Below, in pieces: positions 43,901 to 55,309 of a stretch of 64,000 nucleotides of DNA. Position 1 is the stretch's first letter. Each line of letters opens with the position of its first letter. This stretch comes from Apostichopus japonicus. Its lineage: Eukaryota > Echinodermata > Holothuroidea > Aspidochirotida > Stichopodidae. Position numbers and translations under genes: made by a program. A model generated the notes under the pieces. The model saw only the letters and a list, made by a program, of their open reading frames with translations, was not told where the DNA came from and did no database searches. The stretch is from the NCBI RefSeq assembly GCF_037975245.1, contig NC_092580.1:25528501-25592500 (forward strand). The letters run 5' to 3'.

Positions 43901-46900
43901 TACAGACACTAATTTCATAGCGCTCATGCGTTGACCTACAACGGTATGATAATAAAGTGATTTCATTGTTGCACATTCATGTTTCCAAAACTGCTTTCTT
44001 CTAAATGTAATTGAAACTTTGTAAAAGAAGCAATCTCATTAATGTCTCAATATATTCATACACAGTGACCGCGCTTAATAAAAAATGGTTTATACAAAAC
44101 CCATTTTTGCTCAGTATGCATAAGATACTCCATGGATCATTGTATTTCCAACAGGAGTTATAAACGTAATGCCTTCCATCGTTCAAAGTTCATCTGTAGT
44201 AAAAAAAGAATCTTGAAGTTTAACAGACGAATGTTTAGATTACAATGTATATATCACTATTACTTCAATAAGCATGCTGTGATGAAGTCTAATGTACACA
44301 AACGTTCTTCAACAAGCACTCCTCATGCTACATACATGCACTTGTTATGCTTACATTAATAATCTCCACTGTACTATAATCAACGCCCCCCCCCCCCCCC
44401 AGTTTCCATATTGAAACACGTAAAAAGGTCTACAACAAATCCACCCTCCCGCATATTATCTATGCTGTCCCATATTGGTATCACTTTATACATGGTAAAG
44501 ACAAGAAGAGAATCAACAATTTCCTTAATTATCCATAATGTCCAAATGTATCTTGCTTAGACTATGTTGTTCTTGAAATAGATTAATGTTACCGCCAAAA
44601 ATGACTTTATTAGACTCACCGAAAATATATTTACCTGTAAAGATCACCCACTACTTCGTGAATTGTCTGCCCTGGGTCTTCATTTATAGAGCTGGACATT
44701 TAACTCTTAATGTACTTTTAAATCCTTTATTATCTCTTGAAGTATTTTAATATTCATAACTTTCTTCTTTTAATCCGTCTCTGTTCTAATCACTTTAATG
44801 AACTATTTGTTTTTCGTATGTACATATTACTGATCATATAACTTTTACTGGAATAAAGAAACCTAAATTGAAATTGACCAGCCTTTATTAACTTATCTAC
44901 ATTTCGTTTTCAACCATAAAACAAAAATAGGCAATTTTTCGCTACAAAATCTTCGTTATATGCTTAAAAAACGTGATAGAGTAAAATGGCGTCAAATTAC
45001 CTGTTTGTAACACGTTGCATACATCACATACATTCACGCAAAGTACCTATTTCGAACGACAAAATGTTTATCAAGCAAGTATGAAGGAATTTAAATAAAA
45101 GACTAATAGGACCTTTGGTCTAGGTAAATACATACTTAACCATATTGTGGGGTGTATCAGATTGCCTGAGGTAAAAATGGCAAAACTGCATTTTGTTATA
45201 CGCATTTTAAAATGACATATGGCAATATGGTAATACACTAAGGCAAACATATAAACCAGGCATCACTATTAATGTCATACCATGTCATGACATTTTGTGT
45301 TGTACCGTGACGAAATTGAAGCAATATATTACTTTGATATTTTACTTGTGCAAAAACGTACAAATTTTGCATCAAAGAGCATATTCATTTATTTTGGCCA
45401 TTTTCATATATTTTTGCCGTCTTTATCTATCGGTTTATGTAAGTTGAGAAGCGTTCCACATCTTCCCAATGTACACAAGAATGTGAATTATTTACACAAT
45501 TAAGAAAGCGCGATCGATTGGATACAATGACAATTATAAAACCCTCTGTGTTTTTTTTTAAACTTGTTTAAAACGATATTTGTCTCATGGGTTGTCCAAG
45601 AGTTACATGAAAGAACTTATATGAAAATCGATGGTTTTCTTATATTGCAAAATATATCTTGAGGTTATTAAAAATTAGTTATAACTGTTGCAAGGTTAAT
45701 ACTTCCTGTTGTTTTCAGTTTCACTCTGATAAATAGAAGTAGGAACATTTCAAACGCATCTATTCCCTATAACCTATTTTTCTTCCTGGTTAGCCGCATA
45801 AAGACTTAAGTCAAACATACAGCTCAACATTGATTTATTTCTGATCATTCACTGACAAATGCTAATGGTACAACATTTCAGTTGAAAGCGTGTTAATTTT
45901 ATCAGGATGGGTTAGTGATGTGAAGTTTATTACCAATACATAGAAAGTTAATTGACAAAAATAGGAATAAACTGGGAATATGTGATAGCCGACATTACGT
46001 ATGCAAATATAAAAAATCGATAAAGCGATAAGAAAGCTTCCATAAACGTTGATCATACCCCAACTCAGGGCATCATAATATGTGGCCATACTAATTTAAT
46101 AGTTTATGCTCATGAAGAAGAATAGGGATCCATTGGGTTCGAGAAGAAGGGAATTTCCATTTCGGTACAACTTTGAATTGTTGTATTAGATACAGCCGTG
46201 GACGATGTCGTTAGAGCCTGTATCGCAGTGGTTTATCATTCGATCATCGTAACTCTTATTGGTAAACATGGAAATAAGCCAGAAGGTCATTTCAAAGTTA
46301 ATACTACAAGTACGTGGATGGTTTCTGCATGCGGGTTTGTATAGTCAATCTGTGATCACTCCGGAATATGCTTATCATGAGAAGCATATATTGGAAAGTA
46401 TCATTAAATTTTCTAGTTTATATTTTATTAACTTCCACATATAGTTCAAGCTTAAATGAATTGTATTTTAAAGATACGAGTTGATCTTTACAACTTACGT
46501 GTTGATACGTAAAAAGCCATGAAAGTTATATAGTTTCATTGACTTTAATTTGATGGAGTGATTATCTATAGTTAGATGATTTTAATAATCATACAGTAAC
46601 TGTGCTTTTTGAATCATCTCCATTTAACATAATCAAATATTTACGATTTTAAATATTAAAATACAAGGAACGCTATATTATTCAGGGTTTCCTGTTGCTC
46701 TACAAACAGAGGTTACCAATACTTTATCACCAGGATAACATGAACACAAATTGCAACAAAATTAAAAAAGAAAGAGTGTAAAAGCTTAAGAGGTATTGAA
46801 TCGAATTGCAACCATTAGCAGTTCTGAAGAATGAAATTTCCCTTAAAAACCCTTTCAAACAGAAAAAAAATCGATATTCTTCTTCCCAAGCTTTAGCCAG

Positions 46901-46974
46901 ATGATGGGGTGTTTTCTGACGTCGATCTCAGCACTCGATGTGTGTTGTTGCTTTCATAGAACATTTCTTCCTCA
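43901..46974. other. Intergenic DNA of copy B
   Basis: Contains the empty hAT site at 44246-44253, a poly-C run at 44384-44400 and the terminal-exon-like sequence at 45719. No other gene is seen. Confidence 0.6.
45719..45736 (+). other. Terminal-exon-like sequence FHSDK-stop (copy B)
   Basis: After the acceptor gttgttttcag the bases read TTT CAC TCT GAT AAA TAG, phase 0. It could serve as an alternative last exon for the receptor, 3.6 kb beyond the proposed one, giving a tail three residues shorter. Confidence 0.4.
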
Positions 46975-48270
46975 GTAAGTAGGTGTTGTGGAGCAAGACT
47001 GTGCACAAAATGAATGAATAATGAAATCTTACTCTCTGCGTTTATTTCATGAAACCATACAAGAATATTTCAAACTAATCCTAGAGGAGAAATTAGTTAG
47101 TCTTAAAGACATTGAGGACTCGCGCACAAAGAATCGTCTGATGTGGTAATCTAACCTAGTTTCAAATGAGGTGTAACAGAAGTGTTGGTCACCACCATCG
47201 ATCCCAGAAATTAAACACACAGCTTGCTATTGTCGGTAATTAAACACTAGTGTACAGACAATACATGCAACTACGGTAAATACCCACAACACAGTGTGCA
47301 TATCAGCGATAGACATCTCAAGTATAGATAACATATAAAAAGGTATCACGTTTCATTAATGTCTGCATTTTGTAGGGACAAGAAAAATCTTCACTTGCAA
47401 GCTACGGAAAATTCTCTATTTCAGAGGGCGGCACGCGGTTTGGAGTCAGTCTTCAATGCATTTAAAGCCATGATTGCGTTCAACTGTGTACCATTGTGAA
47501 TGTATCTGAAAACATTACATGCCACGTTCTTGTTCCAACGGGAAAGATGTAAAAAGAATAACATTAGAAGTTTTGCCTGGTAAACAATCCTGACGACATT
47601 ACAAGTTTTGTGTATATAATGGACCCCGTTATGGCAATATATGTTGTGGAGAATGTCTTTGGTATTAAGAGGTCTATAATGATCACATAATAATGTTTTG
47701 AGGATCCTTTGCGTAGGGCCGCTGACGAAACGCAACCGTTCGTTTTGTCAGTGTGTGCGCTTGCGTGGGCGCTGGAACTTTGTAACTGTGCTGTTTGTGT
47801 ACATAAATCTAAACGCTGCATCTTTGCCTTACTGCGTGTAACAGGAGTAACTGAGTTAAAATAGGCCTATATGGCCGGCCTATATTGTTGAACTTATAAG
47901 CACGCCTGCTCTACCAACGAGTTTAAAACTTATAACGAGGGTATTCTTCTGCATATTCTGTTCGGTATACTCGTTATTCCCAAAGATGATAGCGTTAACT
48001 ACTCTTACAAGTCTTTTGATTTTCAAATTTTGGTGTGGTTAGAGTAAGAGAAGCACGCGCGTCTTACATTAATTTCTAAGAATATTCTAGGATCATTGAG
48101 CAATACGTCACGAGTTCAAGATATTCAAATAGGGTCAGTAAGACATCAGTGTCGTCGTTTTTGTTTTATATTTACACTTTGTCTCGCTCTCTCTCCTCGT
48201 TTCTTCGATACTTTAGCCTACTTTTGTTCCTTTCTAAGCTTACGTCCAATGATCTAGAGACGGTATTGGA
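46975..48270. other. Segment not matched in copy A
   Basis: About 1.3 kb here replaces about 370 bases (7370-7740) in copy A. It may be an insertion, perhaps transposon-derived. I see no clear terminal repeats. A 104-codon minus-strand frame (47421-47735) has no recognisable domain. Confidence 0.45.
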
Positions 48271-50201
48271 CAAGCTACAAGCGTGTGACAGTCATGCTTT
48301 CATCTGATCTTATGACATTTATAACTTAGAAGTGTCCTTTAATGTGTGTATGTTGTACATATCTGTGTTTGATTGTGAATTATTATTATTCCATTTACTT
48401 GACTGAATAAATTACGTGTAACCTGCTAACTGTCAGATAAAGTGTACAGTCTACCATAAAATGAAATATGCGGGCATAAAAACACGTTTCAGCTGCTTGG
48501 AAAATCTAACAGTGCAGCGAAGGACTCTTGACCAACGACACGCTCAGAATTGCATCACATTCCCAACAAATGTAGGATGAGTTTCTTTTTGCTATAAACT
48601 CCTATACTCCTATACTGTTCTAGTCAAACCATCGTAAACCAAGTTATCTTTCAACATACTAACGTGAGACCTTACCCAGCCCAATGTATCTGCCCGCCCA
48701 GTGTACCAACTAATCTGGAATCCCAAAGAAAAGATATTTCCTTTTTACTAAATGAATGGAAACTACTTAATTCTGATTTCATAGTAAAATAAACCTCAAA
48801 ATATCTGTTTTTTTCAGTTTTGTTTCTTCAAATTTTGCTGTTCTTGTAGAAAATCTGACATATTTCAACTATGTATCACACTTATATACACAACGTCACA
48901 CTGCTCTTAAATTTTCTTTTTATTCATACCAGCATAGAGCTTGATATGGAGCGGTAGTCTACTAAATAAGCTGAAAAAAAAAACAATTTTGTGGCTGCGT
49001 GTGTTTACATTCAGACTGAGGTCCCAATTGCTTTGTCTATTACTCGATTCCACGTACTCTAGTCCTAACATAGCCTTGGCAATAAAATTATTCAAGCGCA
49101 AACAGGCGTGTGTATGTCTGTTATATCTAAAAACTTGTCAAACACTCCACCTAAACGACTAAGACGATATTCTTCTCAATGTGTGACTTTCATATTGACA
49201 TTTCTTTATGTCAAATTGTGAACTCTTTGCCTCGTCAGGCGAGGATAAGAAAGCCATCATTGAACATTTTACTATGAACTTGGCACTCATTTAAAGTAAC
49301 CCACTCAAAACGAAGTTTTATTTTGTTTATTCTCCAAAGGTTTATACAAATTGAACTTTGGTAATCTTTCTAACTGATCACAATTGCAGTAACAAAACAT
49401 GTTGAATATTTTATAAGGCATTGTTACTATAGTCACGTGCCACATTCAGACAAACAGTGCTCAATATAACATACTGAGCGATAGTCATAGATGTAGTACA
49501 TCGACTCTCCAACTTTGGACGTGCTTCATGTTCCTTCAACACCATTAGGAAACCGTTGCCTTTCAAATTCTGCACCAAGTATGAATTTTCTTCTGACATG
49601 CTCAAGTAGAAGACTTGCGCTGTGTTACGAAATCTATTTGATTGACAATACAAAATACAGATTTGCTTAGTTCCTACTGCAAAAGGTATGTTTCGATTTA
49701 ATTACAGATAATGTATTCAGAATGCTACTTTGGAAAACTAATACGTGCTAATATATGCTACCGTGGAACAGCAAGCCCAGTACATAAGCTTACTATAAAG
49801 GCTTCTTATTTATGTGAAATACGTTTAAGTTTAATCCCTTATTGAATTTGTCATGAAAACATGCAGGTAAGTTAACGTTACCATTATTATGAAAACAACA
49901 ATGGTGTTGTTTGCAGGTTTTAAACTCAGTAATGTCATATAATATTTATTATGATGATTCGCATTGATTTCGATTTTCTTTATACCAAACAGTTTTCAAT
50001 AATGCAGTTAATCTTCACTGTTTACCTGCAATCTTACACAGCAAAACGTATGAAACTGAGCAATTACGTCGTTCATACAACATATATAGGCCTACTATAT
50101 TATATTCTAACGATTTTCCTTTCACCTACCATCGGCTTTTTGAAGTGTATTTCTTTATTCGATAATTCTGCAGGTCCTATATTTGGTTACCTACTTTTTG
50201 C
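48271..50201. other. Upstream region of the second receptor gene
   Basis: Collinear with about 7740-9662. About 110 bases at 50040-50150, including catatatagg and tatattatat, are absent from copy A and lie 50-160 bases before the start codon. Confidence 0.55.
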
Positions 50202-50280
50202 ATGTCGCATGGAACTATGGCTGTCACAGAATGGTATATGTCTTATTTCTCACTGTGTTTACTACTTACGTCGGTAACAG
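50202..50280 (+). CDS. Second receptor, exon 1: signal peptide
   Basis: Encodes MSHGTMAVTEWYMSYFSLCL and then LLTSVT; 79 nt, donor acag|gttagt, phase 1. Differs from 9663-9741 at a few positions only and keeps the open frame and donor. Confidence 0.8.
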
Positions 50281-52172
50281 GTTAGTTCAATTTCGGTAAT
50301 ACAACTACGTGCTGTCATCAATAAGATTCTACGAATATATCAATGTCTCAATTTATGAAGAAGTTAGATAATACGGTCGTTATAATATAAATATTGATCA
50401 TTTTTTAAATATTTTACCTGTTACTTTCTCGAAACTTTCCAAACACTTATCTGACCACCCAACAATCGAATTCACTGCATACAGTGTTCTATCCTCTGAA
50501 AACTGTTGTCTAAGGTGAATATTCACGGTAACAAGAGCAAGTGACCGCATATAATTTTATCTTGTTCTGCCGTAATCAACACTGCTACCTTAACGATCTC
50601 TATTGTACTGGATTCGAGAAATTACCGTAGTACTAACACCTAAAGTTGACGTCTGGTTGTAAAATGTGTGTAAACATAGGTGTCGCGTTATTTTTGGAAA
50701 CGGTGATATCATTTTCCAAGCAATTTTGCGATAACGCCACTGCCCAGTGTGTGAAGTACAGGCAGATATTGTTTACTCTATTTTAAAGACCATACGACCT
50801 TCCGAGATCGCACGTAATGCAATTCAAATATGAGCGGGCCATGTTTTCATTAATATCAGATTTCGTATAAACATGCTTAGGAGTTTGCTAAATATCTCAG
50901 GTTAAGGATGAAGTCTCCTTCAAATCCATTCGATTCACCTAGTAAGTAAAGAAGATGCTGTTCAAACTATTCATAAATTTGCCAGTAGCAACTATAGTGT
51001 AATTTGAATAGGTCATATTTATTATAATCACGTAGAATATCTACTTTAATTGTACAATAGTATGTATGACAACGCTTTGATTCAACGAAATTGTCTGACG
51101 GCGGGAAGGCGAAGTCTAGCATTATTAGTACTACGACCACAGCCAATAGCCTAATACACAGAAGCCATATCGCACCAGATGACAACAATACATTTTGCAG
51201 TTCTATTCAATTGGCTCGCGCCATTTTGTTACACCTAAAACAATGACTCGCGCAAAGGGTGCCTACGTTATAGTGACAATATAGTAACAATTGATGCATC
51301 AGATTAGCTCCAATTTTTTTGGGGGAAAATTAAACTAGTTGAAATGAAATACAACTTCCGGATATTTAGCCGCTGCTTAGACTTTTTGAGAAAACAATCC
51401 TAGCATGCTCTTAATTGTTATAAATCTTACGTCAGACCCTTAATTAGATACATAGGGCACAATGCCCAGTCGTCTACATCGTTCATCAAGCTCATTTTTA
51501 TTAGAACGAAATGTGGGTGAGACGGCTTACAGACACGTTTGGGACCCTGGGAGCATGTACTCCGAGTTGGAAGGGCACCAATAATTAAATGTGAAACACA
51601 ATAGTTATGTGCTGTTACTTGTGAAGGTTTCGTTCACATCATGGCTGGACAAATTAAGGGGATGGGACAACATTAGTCTGAAAGTGGAGGGGAGCATGTG
51701 CTCCAGCCTGGCTAGCGGATTGCTGAGGAATGGTTAATATTCAAATGGAACCATAAGCCACTTTACACATATGCTCAGTAAAAGATACAAAATTGATATA
51801 CACTGCAAAGTCATTGTGGTAAAACATTTTCTTGCAAATTTTATGGCAATTTAATTCTACAAAAAGTGGAAGCACTATGAAGGATGTTAGAAGAAATGTG
51901 GCAGGTTTTAACTGAAAGGTACAGTAATGAAACAACCCAGATGCCAATGTTGCGGTGTAGAAGTTGATGAGGCAGGTGCTTGGAAAATAGGTCAAAACCC
52001 ACTTACTGCACATCTACGAAACGATTTTGGATAGAACTTCCCAAAATATTTTTGACTCAAACAATGCCAAACATCATTACATTTGATCACTAACTATAAG
52101 ACCATCCCCGACTATTAAACCTTTCAAGCGGACTTGTATTATTCTATCAGCGTTTCCTTTCTCGTACTGCAG
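50281..52172. other. Intron 1 of the second receptor
   Basis: 1.9 kb, half the length of the copy A intron because the 11421-13390 segment is absent. Otherwise collinear. Confidence 0.75.
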
Positions 52173-52481
52173 CGAATCCTGAAGAGGTCTGCATTGGAAA
52201 TAAATATGTAGCCTACAACCAAAAGGCAATCATCTCGTGTGATTACACAAGATCGTTTTATACCGTGAGATGGTTCTTAGAGGATAATGAAAATCCACTT
52301 CTACGAATAGACGATACGCGGAAAAGTGGTTCTGGTTTCGTTTCAGGGGAGTATGACATCCAAGTGGATGGTTCGATGGTAATTAAAAGAGCCACGGTGG
52401 AACACGAAGGAAGCTATACCATGACTGTACTCGGGAAAGATGGATCATTAACCACTGGTAGAATCAACATACATGTTGTGG
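52173..52481 (+). CDS. Second receptor, exon 2: N-terminal Ig-like domain
   Basis: 309 nt, acceptor gtactgcag, donor gtaaat, phase 1-1. Intact frame, with about 14 base differences from 13529-13837, of which about seven change the residue (for example LEGNEKP to LEDNENP). It retains IISCDY, VRWFL and SYTMTV. No third exon is found between here and the end of the window, so the gene is either cut by repeats or continues beyond. Confidence 0.82.
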
Positions 52482-52529
52482 GTAAATGTGTGATAATTAT
52501 CTGTCAGCTGCAATATATGTATGTATGTT

Positions 52530-52672
<143 letters not shown>

Positions 52673-52783
52673 GAGAACGTAAGAAAATCCAGCACAGTGA
52701 AAAATCTTCCAGCCTCCACCTGGATTCGAACCCAGGCCTCCCGCTTTTTACGCGGATCCCCTAACCAACTAGGCTATGGACGC
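52673..52783 (-). mobile_element. tRNA-derived SINE-like sequence
   Basis: On the minus strand, 52783-52712 resembles a tRNA: acceptor arms GCGTCCA and TGGAGGC (one mismatch), an A box TAGCCTAGTTGG and a perfect B box GGTTCGAATCC. The T loop is one base too long for the standard stem, and the anticodon-loop position reads AAA after an unusual G32, so it is unlikely to be a working tRNA. About 40 bases follow, leading into the (AT)n run, as in a SINE with its tail. Confidence 0.5.
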
Positions 52784-52974
52784 TGATTTTATGTCCAGAG
52801 GTTCTAAACCGGTAAGGAAGGTCGTAATTTCACTGTAGGCGTTTGACACCTGTATCGAACAATACTAGTTCTGTTTGTGGTGACAAATTTTGCCTTGCTC
52901 TAGAGATCAAACATGATGCTAACCAACTCGAAAAGTATTTGTGATTCCTAAAGCCGGATCTCAAAAGAGATCCG

Positions 52975-52975
<1 letters not shown>
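52784..52975. other. Unassigned segment between microsatellites
   Basis: About 190 bases with no recognised feature, perhaps the continuation of a repeat. Confidence 0.4.
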
Positions 52976-53041
<66 letters not shown>

Positions 53042-53047
53042 TATATA

Positions 53048-53086
<39 letters not shown>
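52976..53086. repeat. (AT)n microsatellite
   Basis: AT dinucleotide run directly before the fold-back element. Confidence 0.95.
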
Positions 53087-53090
<4 letters not shown>

Positions 53091-53230
53091 ACACTAGTTG
53101 AGACTAGTGGAACACTAGTAGTTACTCAGAGTATCACGCGTTGAGCGACCATCAGACAACTATTTGTCTAATGATCGAGTAAAACTGAGTAACAACTACT
53201 AGTGTTCCACAAGTCTCAACTAATCTCAAC
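53087..53230. mobile_element. 144-bp fold-back (MITE-like) element
   Basis: Left arm gttgacactagttgagacta, continuing to ttactcag near 53129. The right arm is its reverse complement with a few changes and a three-base gap (about 53187-53230). The loop is about 60 bases. It is flanked on both sides by AT-rich sequence ending atatat, so a target duplication of TA or AT type cannot be resolved. Confidence 0.65.
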
Positions 53231-53257
53231 ATATATTTCGCTCTGTCCACCGCTCTG

Positions 53258-53260
<3 letters not shown>

Positions 53261-53344
<84 letters not shown>

Positions 53345-53355
53345 CGTGCATGTGT
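53261..53355. repeat. (AT)n and (GT)n microsatellite
   Basis: AT repeats to 53329 pass into a GT run with interruptions. Confidence 0.95.
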
Positions 53356-55309
53356 GTGTTTGCGTAAGGTGGTTTACGGGGACCCGCACGTGACAACACA
53401 CCTTCGCTATGGGGACTGTGAACATTGTGGGGACCTGTATCAGGTCCCCATAATGTTTTGCTAATAAAAAACTTATTTTGCATGTTTTAGATGAAAATAG
53501 GGATTTTTAATTTTTTTTAATTTTTTCTTCTTTCTTGAAAATTTTTCAACACACATTGTGGGGACCTATGGTATTTTTGAAGAGCGCCCCCCAAAATGTG
53601 TAACTCTATGTACAAATAGTATACATAAAATTCAAAAGCCAGGCTCTGGTTACCAAAGCCACATTTCAAGGGCGCAGGCTGGTGTTAGCCTGACAAAGAG
53701 GGGGGATGCCTTTTTTCAGGAAAGTGGAACTCGGTTTCAAAGAGCAAGTACATGTATTTACTCACATCATTAGATCCATCAATTGTATAACCGGCTTAGT
53801 GTTGGATAGAGCTTTTAGTATGAAAAGGAGTTTTTTTAGGGGTTTATAAGAAATTTTTAGTGCAGGGTGGGGTGGGGAGGGGAGAGGGCATGGTGGCAAT
53901 AATGCAAGCACCACTTTTGGTTGGCAAGCAGTGTATGGAGAAGGCTGTTGCTAAAATATGATCCCAGATTGCATGAAAATGGTATGTACTTCCCAACATT
54001 GTTTGCATCTATGCATTCTTTTGTCTGGGAGTTCATGTTTTAGAAGTTTACACCTCCATAAACAAATATAAATAGTTGAAAAGATTTCACTTAGGCTTAC
54101 TAGTAGGTAATAATTGTGAATTGACCATTTGTCAATATCAATATACAAAAGCATGATACAGCCTCCTGAAATAGTAGCCATAGCCTGTATATGCTGAAGG
54201 TAATCCATACGGGGGATTTTGTCGTAAATTAATTGTTAGAACTCTTTTTTTCTTCAAGGTTACAGAATAGCCTATGTAATAATATAAGAGATTTTCATAG
54301 TTTAAATACTCTCTTTCACCTAAATTTGACATACTCCTTAAGAGTTCTGTACATGCAAGTACAGAATTTATTGAAAACAAGTTCCAGGTATTCATGTATG
54401 ACGAATTCAGATAAAGCATATTTTGAGTATGGACGGAATTTGGCACCTGAGCCATCTAGCGATTCCTATCAAGATCTGTCAACTTGTCACAATGCTAAAC
54501 TGGTAAGTATAAATTTTATTGCTTCAGAACTATATCTGTACAAGTAATGTTGCTGTTGTAATCACTGTTTACTTTTTAGCAATTTAAAATTACTTTAGAA
54601 GTTGCACAATGATGACTACTATTTCTAATAACATGTTTATGCTATTTATGCAGGCTTCATGCTAATTGGTAAAACCTGCAGTTACAATTGGTGGCAGATA
54701 TATACTTTACATGATTGGCATAAAAGCTTTGTATTCATATAGGCTCAATGGGAATATAAGATACAACAAAATAGAAAAGAGGTTCGGTGGTTCTGTGACA
54801 CTCTACTAGGGAAGAAATTGCATTCCTTCCAACCGAGATAATTTGTTTTTATTTCACTTCAAATTGTGCCATATATACGGTTTTCTGTAACACTTTAATG
54901 ACAAGTAGTGTTATATGCTATGATGATTGCTCTTCACCCTGGATTTCATTCCAGCAGTTGCAACTCCTATTGTTTAATTAATGTGGTATTATTTATCTTA
55001 ATCCTAATTGCCCTCATGGAGATACAAGGAATGTACAACAGAAAGTTTGTAATATCTTGACATGGACATTTTCTTTATTTCTTCATATTTAGATCAAACA
55101 ACTTCCACATCATCAAGGGAAAAGGAATTTTTTGTTCACTATAGATAGCTAAGGCAAGAAGCAGGTAAGTTCAGGGCATGCATACTACTCCGTAAATATG
55201 CATCAAAGTAATGCATTTATATCCCAGAGAGTATAACATCTTTAATAATATCAAACAATTCAAAGCTTTGATGTTACTCTAAAATGGTTAACTGTTTAAT
55301 CTTGAATAA
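53356..55309. other. Repeat-rich transition region
   Basis: Contains a perfect hairpin ggggacctg-tat-caggtcccc (53429-53449) and other tggggacc motifs like the ggtccccataatg motif of the satellite. A G-rich patch lies at 53867-53890. No gene is recognised; short frames here lack features. Confidence 0.5.

Noticed and set aside
47421-47735. 104-codon minus-strand frame
   Set aside because: No recognisable motif, and it lies in a segment specific to copy B that may be transposon DNA.
52712-52783. Functional tRNA gene on the minus strand
   Set aside because: The A and B boxes are good, but the T arm does not fit the standard 5-bp stem and 7-base loop, the anticodon would be AAA after an odd G at position 32, and the acceptor has a mismatch. 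Kept as tRNA-derived only.
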